A stretch of 64,000 bases of DNA from Thioalkalivibrio sp. XN279 (GCF_011089885.1 NZ_JAANBD010000027.1:310001-374000), one strand, 5' to 3'. Positions 1 through 8,477 are shown, counted from the stretch's first letter. The notes: a model not told the origin generated them from the sequence alone. Numbers and translations are program-made.

Positions 1-1094
1 AGCACGCCGGAGCCATAGCCGGAGGATGCGGTCACCGCGCAGGCCAGGCCGTCTGCGTCGAGCGCTGAGATGTGCACCGTGGAGGGCGCCGACCCACCGG
101 TGGTCCCGCCGCCGGACGCGGCCCAGCGCAACAGGGCCTCCAGCGCGGCGTCCGCCTCCGGGCCGGTGTGCGTGGACAGCGCCTGCATGCGCTCGAACAC
201 GTCCCGCTGCGCGGCGGCCAGTTGCGCCACGGTGGCGGCGTTCCACTCGCCGCGGGGCTCGGCGCCCATGCGCGACAGCATCGCTGCCAGGGCCGCACCG
301 CCGATGGCGGGCGGCGGCGGCACGGCCACTTCCCAGTCGTCCACTGCGCAATGCAAAGGCTCGCGCCGCGCCACGCGGTAAGCCTGCCGGTCCGCCGCGC
401 CCATCAGGCCGCCGCCGGCGTCGACGCAAGCGGCAATCTCCGCGCCCAGGCGGCCGGTGTAGAACGCCGCCGGGCCCTCGCGGCCGAGCTCCACGAGGGT
501 CTCAGCCAGCCCGGGCACCCGCATCGGGGCGCCGACCGGGAGTAACTCCCCGGCGGCATCGTGGATGACTGCCCCGCTCTCGCGCTGCCAGCCGAAGATC
601 TCGCGGTGGCTGTAGCGCAGCCAGGTACCCGACGCGGCGCCGAGCGGAAAGCCCCGGCGTGCCCGCGCCGCCGCCGGGGCCAGGAGGTCCGGCCATTCCA
701 GCCGGCCCCAGCCGCCCGCAACCTCGCCGAGCGCTGCCACCGCGCCGCCTACGCCCACTGCACCGTAGCCGACAATGGTCCGCATGCCGCCGCCGTAATC
801 GAGGGTAACGGGCCGCCCGGCGGCGCCGAAGCGTTCCGGCGCGCGACCGAGGCCCGGCATGGCGATACCGCCATCGATCACGCAGGGGTGTTCGCCAGGT
901 CGCCAGACGGAAACGAAGGCCCCGGCGTCGAGACCGACAATGCCGATTTCCGTGGCCAGGGCCGCCACGGTGGCGGCAACGGCTGCATCCACCGCGTTAC
1001 CGCCCTGCTCGGCCACCTCGGCTCCGGCGCGGACCGCGATCTCCGAAGGACCTGCAATGCCAACGGCAATCCGCGCTCCGCCCCTCCGACTCAC
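1..1094 (-). CDS. Gamma-glutamyltransferase-like protein, cut by the window edge
   Basis: An open frame of at least 364 codons runs off the left edge without a stop. The N-terminal half carries the family signature of a long QGGNAVDAAVAA-type helix (residues about 24-35). The likely autocatalytic nucleophile is Thr339 in a T-V-H-I-S context, matching the TTHxS site where gamma-glutamyltransferases cleave themselves into large and small subunits. The rest of the small subunit lies outside the window. I chose the GTG start at 1094 because it overlaps the upstream stop as GTGA and no ATG fits. There is no signal peptide, so unlike classical periplasmic Ggt this is predicted to be cytoplasmic. 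The family hydrolyses or transfers gamma-glutamyl groups; the substrate here is unknown. Sure of the superfamily, not of the reaction. Confidence 0.8.
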   Translation of the reverse strand, partial: MSRRGGARIAVGIAGPSEIAVRAGAEVAEQGGNAVDAAVAATVAALATEIGIVGLDAGAFVSVWRPGEHPCVIDGGIAMPGLGRAPERFGAAGRPVTLDYGGGMRTIVGYGAVGVGGAVAALGEVAGGWGRLEWPDLLAPAAARARRGFPLGAASGTWLRYSHREIFGWQRESGAVIHDAAGELLPVGAPMRVPGLAETLVELGREGPAAFYTGRLGAEIAACVDAGGGLMGAADRQAYRVARREPLHCAVDDWEVAVPPPPAIGGAALAAMLSRMGAEPRGEWNAATVAQLAAAQRDVFERMQALSTHTGPEADAALEALLRWAASGGGTTGGSAPSTVHISALDADGLACAVTASSGYGSGV

Positions 1095-1330
1095 TCTTCC
1101 ATCCCGCCCGCGAGGTACTCCATGCAAGCGGAGAAACTGGTCAGCAGGCACCGGTCCGAGGCGGGAATATCCAGGCCCGTCTCGCGACACAGGGCGCTGA
1201 AAAAACGCTCGAGGTCGAGGTCGAACTGCTCGGCCAGCGGCCGCTCCGGGTCGATCGGGCGATCGCCGATGGGACCTGCGGCCTGCGACAAGGCCCTCAG
1301 CACTGCGGTTTCGAGGTCGCGCTCGTTCAT
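1091..1330 (-). CDS. Acyl-carrier-protein-like small protein without the phosphopantetheine serine
   Basis: A 79-residue acidic helical protein. The pattern PLAEQ...FDLD...ALCRETGLDIP...CMEYL follows a family of short proteobacterial acyl carrier proteins. In that family the segment after helix 1 normally reads like LDSMDF, where Ser takes the 4'-phosphopantetheine arm. Here the run goes FDLDLERFF, as if three residues including the Ser were deleted in frame. If so the protein cannot carry an acyl group. A GGAGGAGG ribosome site lies just upstream; ATG codons at 1333 and 1330 are both possible, and 1330 has the better spacing. The stop overlaps the start of the gamma-glutamyltransferase-like gene (GTGA), so the two are translationally coupled. 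The ACP relationship rests on remembered family sequences, not a search. Confidence 0.6.
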   Translation of the reverse strand: MNERDLETAVLRALSQAAGPIGDRPIDPERPLAEQFDLDLERFFSALCRETGLDIPASDRCLLTSFSACMEYLAGGMEE

Positions 1331-1474
1331 CATCCTCCTCCTCCGGCGCATCCGGCTGCGGACTCGCCCGGGACGACTATGCTTGCAGGGTGCCACCCGT
1401 GGACACGCGGCTGCTTGATTCAGGTCAACGCCTGCCGCGACACAGTTTGCCATGTTGGGCACGGGTGCGGACGG

Positions 1475-1502
1475 TTGTAAATTAGCATTTGCTAAATTAC
1501 AA
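1475..1502. promoter_or_regulatory. AT-rich palindrome, probable MarR-type operator
   Basis: The inner element TTAGCA-TT-TGCTAA (1482-1495) is a perfect 6-bp inverted repeat with a 2-bp spacer. Outer arms TTGTAA and TTACAA extend the symmetry to 28 nt with two mismatched pairs. It sits in the divergent gap between the ACP-like gene and the MMPL transporter, in very GC-rich surroundings. The core resembles the SlyA/MarR-class consensus TTAGCAAGCTAA but has a wider spacer. No MarR gene is adjacent, so the regulator is unknown. Confidence 0.55.
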
Positions 1503-1569
1503 TTCCTGGCACTTGACGACACGCCCGACCGGGGCCTGCGTCATCCGCAGCCATGATGGAGAAGCGCTC

Positions 1570-4131
1570 TTGAAACAGGCACTGCTGGAACTGGCCCTGC
1601 ATCGACCGCGCGCGGTCTACGTCTTCGCCCTGCTGCTGACCGTCGTGCTGGGACTGCAGCTCCCCCGCATACAGATCGACACGGATCCGGAGAACATGCT
1701 TCCGGCGGAGCAGGCCGACCGGGTCTTCCACAACGAGGTCAAGGCAGAGATGGCGCTGCACGACGCCATCGTCGTCGGCCTCGTTGAGCCCGACCACCCG
1801 GACGGGATTTACAACCCGGCCGCGCTCGGCGCGCTGCACCGCGCCACCGAGCAGATCCTCGAGCTCGAGGGCGTGGTCGGGCGCGACCTCATGGCCCTCT
1901 CGGTGGCGGACAACATCGACCAGGCCGGTCCGGGCACGGTGCGCTTCGAATGGCTGATGCCCGCACCGCCCGAGACCCGCGAGGCCGCACTTGCGATCCG
2001 CTCGCACGTGGAGCGCCTGCCGCTGCTCAAGGACACACTGGCCTCCGGCGACGGCAAGGCCGCGGCCATCTACGTGCCGATTCGCGACAAGAACGAAAGC
2101 CACCGGCTGTCGCAGGAAATTGCAGACATCACCGCAGCCGCGTCGGCGGAGTTCGGCGCCACGGGTGACTGGCATATCACCGGCCTTCCGGTGGCCGAGG
2201 ACACCTTCGGCTACGAGATGTTCGTGCAGATGGGCATCTCCGCGCCCCTGGCCGGCCTCGCCATCTTCCTGCTGCTGTGGTTCTTCTTCCGCAGCATCCC
2301 GTTGATCGTGGCGCCGATGATCGTCGCCATGGTCACGGTCATCGCCACCATGGGGCTGCTGATCGGCATGGGCTTCACGGTGCACATCATGAGCTCCATG
2401 ATCCCGATCTTCCTCATGCCGATCGCGGTGGTGGACTCGGTGCACATCATGTCCGAGTTCGCCGACCGCTACCGGCCCGGACGACACCAGAACGACACCA
2501 TCCGCGAGGTGGTCGGCCACCTGTTCAAGCCGATGCTGTTCACCTCGGTGACCTCGGCCGTCGGCTTCGCTTCGCTGGCGCTCACGCCGATCCCGCCGGT
2601 GCAGGTGTTCGGCGCCTACGTCGCTTTCGGCATCCTGCTGGCCTTCCTGCTCACCATCGTCTTCATTCCGGCCTGGGTGTCGCGCATGAAGCCCGCCAGC
2701 CTGGAGAAGATGCAGGCCGCCCTTCATTCCACCGAGGGCGACTCCCTGCTGGCGCGTGTCCTGCGCCGCGGCGGCCACGGGGCCCTCAAGCACGGCAAGC
2801 TGGTGCTGGTCGGCTTCGCCGCGGTGTTCGCCATCAGCGTCGCCGGCATCACGCAGATCCAGATCAACGACAACCCCACGCGCTGGTTCAAGGCGGACCA
2901 TCGCATCCGCGTCGCGGACCAGGTGCTCAACGAGCATTTCGCCGGCACCTACGACGCCTGGATAGTGCTCGACCACGTGCAACGGCCGGACGGCGCGCTG
3001 CTGCAGCAGCGCGTGGCCGAGACGCTCGCGGCGGCGCCCGCCGAGGTACGGGAGTTCTGGCGCGGGATCGCGCCGGCAAGCAGCGAGACGCTGGACGGCG
3101 AGCGCCTCACCGCCGTGATCTCGGCGCTCGAGGACCGGCTGTTCGAGGCCGACGGCGACGCGCTCGACGCCCTCGATGCGCTGGTGCGCGACGTCGAGTC
3201 CCTGGCCAGCGAGTCCAACTACTTCCAGCAGCCGGAGGTGCTGCGCTGGGTCGCGGCGCTGCAGGCCGACCTCGCGGCCAGCGGGCTGGTGGGCAAGAGC
3301 AACGCCCTGCCGGACCTGGTGAAGACCGTGAACCGCGAGCTGCGGGGCGGGGACCCGGCCGACTTCAGCATCCCGGACAGCGTCCCCGGCGTGGCCCAGG
3401 CGCTGCTGCAGTTCCAGTCCTCGCACCGGCCGCAGGACCTGTGGCACATGGTCGCGCCCGACTTCAGCCGCGCCGTGGTGTGGCTGCAGCTCACCAGCGG
3501 CGACAACCAGGACATGACCGCCGTGTTGCGCCACGTCGAGGCCTACCTGGAAGAGCACCCGGTCCCGGCAGGCATGGCCCTGCAGTGGGCCGGCAAGACC
3601 TATCTCAACGTGGTGTGGCAGGACGCCATGGTGAAAGGCATGGTGGGCAGCCTGGCGGGCGCCTTCGTCGCCGTGCTGATCATGATGGTGGTGCTGTTCC
3701 GCTCCATCGGCTACGGGCTGCTGGCGATGCTGCCGCTGACCATCACCATCACCTTCATCTACGGCCTCATCGGCTGGGTCGGCAAGGACTACGACATGCC
3801 GATCGCGGTGCTGTCGGCGCTCACGCTCGGCCTGTCGATCGACTTCGCCATCCACTTCATCGAGCGCTCGCGCGAGGCGCTGGCGCAGCAGGGCGACTTC
3901 CGCGCCGCCATGGCCGAAGTGTTCGAGGAGCCGGCACGCGCCATCAGCCGCAACGCCATCGTGATCGCCGTCGGCTTCACGCCGTTGCTCCTGGCGCCGC
4001 TGGTACCCTATATCACCGTCGGCGTGTTCCTGGCGTCGATCATGGCCGTGTCGGCCGTTGTCACGCTGGTGCTGCTGCCGCCCGCCATGCGCCCCTTCGT
4101 GGAGCGGCGCAGTGCGCCGGCCGCGAGCTGA
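1570..4131 (+). CDS. MMPL/RND-family transporter (COG1033 type)
   Basis: An 853-residue inner-membrane protein with RND duplication. Each half has one N-terminal helix, a large periplasmic loop (roughly residues 45-210 and 440-680) and a block of about five helices. Charged residues inside the membrane blocks (VDSVHIM in the first half, LSIDFAIHF in the second) are where the family places its proton relay. The TTG at 1570 is preferred because GGAG lies 8 nt upstream and the product begins MKQALLELALHRP, as is usual here. Upstream in-frame codons would start inside the operator palindrome. Relatives move lipids, hopanoids or other hydrophobic molecules rather than working as tripartite drug pumps. 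The next two genes encode a LolA-like and a barrel protein, suggesting a trans-envelope lipid route (inference). Confidence 0.85.
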   Translation: MKQALLELALHRPRAVYVFALLLTVVLGLQLPRIQIDTDPENMLPAEQADRVFHNEVKAEMALHDAIVVGLVEPDHPDGIYNPAALGALHRATEQILELEGVVGRDLMALSVADNIDQAGPGTVRFEWLMPAPPETREAALAIRSHVERLPLLKDTLASGDGKAAAIYVPIRDKNESHRLSQEIADITAAASAEFGATGDWHITGLPVAEDTFGYEMFVQMGISAPLAGLAIFLLLWFFFRSIPLIVAPMIVAMVTVIATMGLLIGMGFTVHIMSSMIPIFLMPIAVVDSVHIMSEFADRYRPGRHQNDTIREVVGHLFKPMLFTSVTSAVGFASLALTPIPPVQVFGAYVAFGILLAFLLTIVFIPAWVSRMKPASLEKMQAALHSTEGDSLLARVLRRGGHGALKHGKLVLVGFAAVFAISVAGITQIQINDNPTRWFKADHRIRVADQVLNEHFAGTYDAWIVLDHVQRPDGALLQQRVAETLAAAPAEVREFWRGIAPASSETLDGERLTAVISALEDRLFEADGDALDALDALVRDVESLASESNYFQQPEVLRWVAALQADLAASGLVGKSNALPDLVKTVNRELRGGDPADFSIPDSVPGVAQALLQFQSSHRPQDLWHMVAPDFSRAVVWLQLTSGDNQDMTAVLRHVEAYLEEHPVPAGMALQWAGKTYLNVVWQDAMVKGMVGSLAGAFVAVLIMMVVLFRSIGYGLLAMLPLTITITFIYGLIGWVGKDYDMPIAVLSALTLGLSIDFAIHFIERSREALAQQGDFRAAMAEVFEEPARAISRNAIVIAVGFTPLLLAPLVPYITVGVFLASIMAVSAVVTLVLLPPAMRPFVERRSAPAAS

Positions 4132-4163
4132 ACCTGAGGCCCTGAGCCAAGGAGAAACGAGTC

Positions 4164-4970
4164 ATGAAAACCCGCCTGCTTACCAGCATCACGCTGCTTG
4201 CCCTCGCGCTCGGCAATAGCGCTGCCGCCGAGCCGCTGACCGACGTCGACGAGATCGTGGCGCGCGCCAACCTGGCGGCCTATTACGGCGGCGATGACGG
4301 GCGCAGCGAGGCCCGCATGGCCATCGAGGACAACCAGGGCCGCAAGCAGCTGCGCCAGTTCACCATCCTGCGCCGGGACCATGCCGACGGCGGCGACCAG
4401 GACTTCATGGTGTTCTTCTCGCGTCCTTCAGACGTGCGCGGCACGGTGTTTCTCGTCGCCAAGCATGTCGACCGCGACGACGACCGCTGGCTGTACCTGC
4501 CCGGCCTCGACCTGGTGCGTCGCATCAGCGCCGGCGACAAGCGCACCAGTTTCGTCGGCTCGCACTTTTTCTACGAGGATGTCTCCGGCCGCAACCCGGC
4601 CGAGGACGAGCACCGCCTGGTCGAGACCACCGCCGAGCACTACGTGCTGGAAAGCACGCCGAAGGACCCGGCCAGCGTGGAGTTCACGCGTTACGTCACG
4701 CGCATCGACCGCCAGACCTTCCTGCCGATGAAGACCGAGTACTACGACAGCCGCGATCGCGTGTACCGCCTCATGGAAGTGCTCGACGTGGAAGAGATCG
4801 GCGGCTATCCGACGGTGACGCGCTCGCGCATGTCCGAGCCGCTCGACGGCGGCTCCACGCTGATGGAGTTCCGCTACACCGAGTACGACGTCGGCCTGCC
4901 GGCAGACATCTTCTCCGAGCGCTACCTGCGCACCCCGCCGACGGACTGGCTGCGGCGCGGCGGAGAATGA
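4164..4970 (+). CDS. Outer-membrane lipoprotein-sorting (LolA-like) periplasmic protein
   Basis: A 268-residue protein with a signal peptide ending near Ala22 (LALALGNSAAA) and no lipobox Cys, so a soluble periplasmic protein is predicted. The body matches the LolA-like 'outer membrane lipoprotein-sorting protein' family that accompanies COG1033 transporters. Features are a DFMVFFSRPSDVRG strand, a WLYLPGLDLVRRI strand, an SFVGSHFFYEDV segment and a C-terminal YTEYDVGLPADIFSERYL tail. Members adopt a half-barrel able to hold an acyl chain. It follows the transporter by 32 nt and precedes the barrel gene by 4 nt, so one operon is likely. It may shuttle a lipid between inner- and outer-membrane partners (inference). 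It is not the general LolA, which lacks this partner arrangement. Confidence 0.8.
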   Translation: MKTRLLTSITLLALALGNSAAAEPLTDVDEIVARANLAAYYGGDDGRSEARMAIEDNQGRKQLRQFTILRRDHADGGDQDFMVFFSRPSDVRGTVFLVAKHVDRDDDRWLYLPGLDLVRRISAGDKRTSFVGSHFFYEDVSGRNPAEDEHRLVETTAEHYVLESTPKDPASVEFTRYVTRIDRQTFLPMKTEYYDSRDRVYRLMEVLDVEEIGGYPTVTRSRMSEPLDGGSTLMEFRYTEYDVGLPADIFSERYLRTPPTDWLRRGGE

Positions 4971-4974
4971 GGCC

Positions 4975-6288
4975 GTGTCCAGGGCCCTGACCTTCGCCGC
5001 CGCCTGGGCGCTGCTGGCCGTCATGCCGGCAACCGCCTGGGCGGCGGAGTCCGGGGGCGAGCGGGAGGACGACCCCTTCGCCGGCTTCGACGAGGAATGG
5101 GAAGATCCCTGGGCGACGGAGGACCAGGGCCTGCGCTGGAGCGGGTTCGTGGAAGGCGCGCTGGGCGCACGCGACCAGAGTGTCCCGGGGCTGGACCGCC
5201 TCACCCTGGGAGAACTCCGCATCCGCGCCGAAACACGCTACGACCACGGCGATTTCCAGGTCGACTTCAAGGGCGACCTGGCCTGGGACGAGGTGCGCGA
5301 GTCGCTCGACCCGAAGCTGCGCGAGCTGGCGCTGAGTTTCCGTCCCTTCTCCAGCGTCGACGCCAAGCTCGGCCGGCAGGTACTGACCTGGGGCACCGGC
5401 GACCTGCTGTTCCTCAACGACCTGTTCCCGAAGGACTTCATTTCCTTCTTCGCAGGCCGCGACGAGGATTACCTCAAGTTACCGTCCGACACTGCCCGTT
5501 TCAGCATCTTCACCGACCTCGTCAACCTCGACCTCGCCTGGACGCCGCGTTTCCGTCCTGACAATTACCTCTACGGCGAGCGTTTCTCCTTCTGGAACCC
5601 GGCGACCGGCGCCGTGATCGCGCCGCAGCCGGCGCGACGCGCCGACCGGCCCGACACCGGCGAGCTCGCGCTGCGGCTGTTCCGCACCGTGGAGGCCGTG
5701 GAGTACGCGGCCTACGGCTACGTCGGTCGCTGGAAGCAACCGCTGGGCGTGGACGCCGAAGGCATGCCGCGTTTCCCGCGCCTGCGCAGCATCGGCGCCA
5801 GCATGCGCCGTCCCTTCTACCGCGGCCTGTTGAACGCCGAGTTCGCCTGGTACGAGTCGCGCGACGACCGTGACGGCGACGACCCCGCGACGCCGAACTC
5901 GGAGCTGCGTGTCCTGCTCGGCTACGAGCAGGAGCTGGTGCGCAACCTGACGCTCGGCACGCAGTTCTACGCCGAACGCATCCAGCACCACGATCGCCTG
6001 CTCGCCAACTCGCCCGACCCGGAACATGAGCGCGAGCGCTGGCGCACCGTCGCCACGGCGCGCGTCACGCACCGCGCGCTGCAGGACACGCTCACGACCT
6101 CGGTTTTCGTGTTCGTCTCGCCCACCGAGAATGATTACTACCTGCGCCCCTCGGTGTCATGGCGACGGGACGACCAGTGGCTGTTCGCCGGCGGCCTGAA
6201 CCTGTTCGGCGGCAGCGACGACCACACTTTCTTCGGCCAGCTCGAAGACAACACCAACGCCTGGGTGAGGGTGCGTTATCACTACTGA
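4975..6288 (+). CDS. Probable outer-membrane beta-barrel protein of the transporter operon
   Basis: A 437-residue protein starting at GTG 4975, with GGAG and GAGG just upstream and only 4 nt after the previous stop. A signal peptide ends near Ala24 (ATAWAA). An acidic linker (residues about 26-45) leads into alternating hydrophobic and polar strands, and the last residues are VRVRYHY, an aromatic C-terminus as expected of a Bam substrate. Segments such as LGRQVLTWGTGDLLFLNDLFP resemble the DUF1302 group and other uncharacterised barrels found beside COG1033 transporters. With the preceding genes it would complete an inner-membrane, periplasm, outer-membrane path. Barrel prediction is by eye; cargo and direction are unknown. 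Confidence 0.7.
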   Translation: MSRALTFAAAWALLAVMPATAWAAESGGEREDDPFAGFDEEWEDPWATEDQGLRWSGFVEGALGARDQSVPGLDRLTLGELRIRAETRYDHGDFQVDFKGDLAWDEVRESLDPKLRELALSFRPFSSVDAKLGRQVLTWGTGDLLFLNDLFPKDFISFFAGRDEDYLKLPSDTARFSIFTDLVNLDLAWTPRFRPDNYLYGERFSFWNPATGAVIAPQPARRADRPDTGELALRLFRTVEAVEYAAYGYVGRWKQPLGVDAEGMPRFPRLRSIGASMRRPFYRGLLNAEFAWYESRDDRDGDDPATPNSELRVLLGYEQELVRNLTLGTQFYAERIQHHDRLLANSPDPEHERERWRTVATARVTHRALQDTLTTSVFVFVSPTENDYYLRPSVSWRRDDQWLFAGGLNLFGGSDDHTFFGQLEDNTNAWVRVRYHY

Positions 6289-6295
6289 GGGGACG

Positions 6296-7825
6296 ATGGT
6301 CGCGGGATTGCTGCAGCCGGCCGCCTATCCCGGCGGCGTGCAGGAAGTCGAACTTGCAGAGACGCACATCTCCTGGGTCTTCCTGGCCGGCGACTACGCC
6401 TACAAGTTCAAGAAACCGCTGGACCTGGGCTTCCTCGATTTCCGCGACCCCGCACGACGGCTGCATTACTGCCGCGAGGAACTGCGCCTCAACGGCCGCC
6501 TCGCGCCGGACATTTACCTCGACCTGGCCGGGGCCGTGTCCACGGCCGAGGGATGGCGCGTGGTGCCGTGGCGCGAGGGCGCCGAGCCGGCCGTGCGCAT
6601 GCGGCGCTTCCCGCACGAGGCCCGGCTGGACCGGCTGCTGGCGGCCGGGCGGCTGGATGAAGCCGCACTCGAGCCCTTCGCGCGCGCGCTGGCAAAGTTC
6701 CAGCAGGCATTGTCCCCGGCACCCGCCGACGGGGCGCTGGGCACTGCGACGGCAGTGGCGCGCCCTGCCCGCGCCAACTTCGAGGCCATGTCGCGGCAGG
6801 GGCTACCCGCAGAGACGGCGAATAGGCTCGAGCAACTGGAGCACTGGACCGGCGCGCAGGCGGTCGCCCGGGCCACGGCGTTCGAGGCGCGCCTCGCCGG
6901 GGGGTTCGTGCGCGAAGGCCACGGCGACCTGCACCTCGGCAACCTCGTCATGCTCGACGGTCGCATCGTGGCTTTCGACGGCATCGAGTTCGACCCGGCG
7001 TTGCGCTGGATCGACCTGCAGAGCGAAGTGGCGTTCCTGCTCATGGACCTGGAATCGCGCGGACGGCCCGACCTCGGCTGGCGCTTCTACGACGCCTGGC
7101 TGCAGGCGAGCGGCGACTACGAGGGACTCGGCGTGCTGCGCTGGTACCTGGTCTACCGCCACCTGGTGCGCGCCAAGATCGACGGCATCCGGCGCACGCA
7201 GGCGGGCCTCGGCGAGGAGGAAATACAACAGCTGGCGGAACGCCAGGCGCGCCATATCGACCTGGCCGCTGCTCATGCCGCGCCAGGCGCCCCGCGCCTG
7301 CTGCTCATGTACGGCTACTCCGGCTCCGGCAAGAGCCGCCTGGCGCAGCGCCTGGCCCCGCGCCTGCCTGCGGTCGTGGTGCGCTCGGACCTCGAGCGCA
7401 AGCGCCTGCACGGACTCGATCCGCACAGCTCCGCCGCGGCGGCAGTCGGGACGGGGCTGTATGATGCGGCCGCCTCCGCGCAAACCTACGCACGGCTCGA
7501 GGCCGTGGCGCGCACGGCGCTCGCTGCTGGATGGAACATCGTGGTGGACGCGGCGTTTCTCGAGAGCGAGCGGCGCGAAGCCTTTCTCCAGCTTGGGCTG
7601 GACGCGGGCGCCCGCCCCGTCCTGCTCCACTGCGACGCGCCGGCCGAGATATTGCGCGCGCGCGTCGCTGCAAGGCGCGGCGACCCTTCGGACGCCGGCA
7701 CTGAGGTGCTGGAGGCACAGCTGGCACGCCCCGCAGAGACCGGACCGCTCGAGTCGCGCTACCGCGTCCCCGTGGACACGCGGGAAGACCCGGATCTCAG
7801 CGTACTGGTGGCAGCCCTGCGCTGA
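6296..7825 (+). CDS. Bifunctional aminoglycoside-phosphotransferase-like / P-loop kinase protein
   Basis: A 509-residue two-domain protein. Residues about 1-325 form an APH-fold kinase of the COG2187 type, with catalytic loop HGDLHLGN (209-216) and metal-binding Asp228 in AFDGIEF. Residues about 334-509 form a COG0645-type kinase with Walker A GYSGSGKS (340-347). The fusion is widespread but its substrate is not established; it is not a proven resistance enzyme. It begins 7 nt after the barrel gene and is probably co-transcribed. Its 3' end overlaps the convergent membrane protein gene by 29 nt. Both catalytic sites look intact. Confidence 0.85.
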   Translation: MVAGLLQPAAYPGGVQEVELAETHISWVFLAGDYAYKFKKPLDLGFLDFRDPARRLHYCREELRLNGRLAPDIYLDLAGAVSTAEGWRVVPWREGAEPAVRMRRFPHEARLDRLLAAGRLDEAALEPFARALAKFQQALSPAPADGALGTATAVARPARANFEAMSRQGLPAETANRLEQLEHWTGAQAVARATAFEARLAGGFVREGHGDLHLGNLVMLDGRIVAFDGIEFDPALRWIDLQSEVAFLLMDLESRGRPDLGWRFYDAWLQASGDYEGLGVLRWYLVYRHLVRAKIDGIRRTQAGLGEEEIQQLAERQARHIDLAAAHAAPGAPRLLLMYGYSGSGKSRLAQRLAPRLPAVVVRSDLERKRLHGLDPHSSAAAAVGTGLYDAAASAQTYARLEAVARTALAAGWNIVVDAAFLESERREAFLQLGLDAGARPVLLHCDAPAEILRARVAARRGDPSDAGTEVLEAQLARPAETGPLESRYRVPVDTREDPDLSVLVAALR

Positions 7826-8477
7826 TGTGGTAACCGGTGCGGCCCCAGGCAAGCGCGGTGAGGCCGAAGTAGCCGTGCATGAGCAGGGCGAAATTCCAGG
7901 CCGCCATGTTGTCCACGGGCAGCTCGGGGAAGAAGTTCTTGGCGGGCACGTTGACCAGCCCGAGCATGAGCATCGCCGCGCCGAAACCGACCTTGGCCCG
8001 GACCAGGCCGACACCGATGCGGCCTTGCGCGGGTGCGGGCAGCCGGCGCAGGCGGGCGGACAGCAGCAGCTGGGCCAGGGCCGTAAAAGCGAAGTACACC
8101 GTCACGCCGTAGCGCCGCATGAGCTCGTAGGCCTGTCCGTCGGTGCCGAGAAACACCACGTACAGGACGAGGAACAGCGCGCCGACGATGCCGAGGCCGG
8201 CGATCCAGTTGCGGCTGCGGCCGTGCTCGCCCAGCTGGTCCAGCCAGGCCCGCGCCAGGATCCAGTACGCCACCATGACACTCGCGGTCGGCAGCATCAT
8301 GGCGCGGAACAGGTGGATCGACGGGTCGCGCCGCGCCGCGCCGCTGATCGACGTGCAGCCCTCGACAAACGGGAAACAGGTCGGCACCTGGCCGGTAGCG
8401 GCGGAAATGGCGTAGGTGATGACGACCGCGAGGGTCGGCACCGTCCAGCACAGCAAGGCAATCCAGCTCGCCCGCAT
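7797..8477 (-). CDS. Six-helix membrane protein, last gene of the feo operon
   Basis: A 226-residue integral membrane protein. Six hydrophobic segments are visible at about residues 4-28, 55-78, 89-109, 125-143, 158-175 and 188-207. The first periplasmic loop has two Cys (CFPFVEGC). The pattern of this loop followed by HLFRAMMLPTA recalls the Frag1/DRAM/Sfk1 family, but the match is weak. ATG 8477 overlaps the feoC stop as ATGA, so translation is coupled to the ferrous-iron operon. I know of no established Feo component of this kind. Function is unknown; a role in iron uptake or in maturing FeoB is only suggested by position. Confidence 0.7.
   Translation of the reverse strand: MRASWIALLCWTVPTLAVVITYAISAATGQVPTCFPFVEGCTSISGAARRDPSIHLFRAMMLPTASVMVAYWILARAWLDQLGEHGRSRNWIAGLGIVGALFLVLYVVFLGTDGQAYELMRRYGVTVYFAFTALAQLLLSARLRRLPAPAQGRIGVGLVRAKVGFGAAMLMLGLVNVPAKNFFPELPVDNMAAWNFALLMHGYFGLTALAWGRTGYHISAGLPPVR

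Noticed and set aside
1492-3855. Open frame of 787 codons antisense to the MMPL transporter
   Set aside because: His/Arg/Asp-rich mirror of a confident transporter gene; no recognisable fold.
6296-7825. Antibiotic-resistance aminoglycoside kinase
   Set aside because: The APH-like fold is shared by many kinases; the fusion family has no shown aminoglycoside activity.
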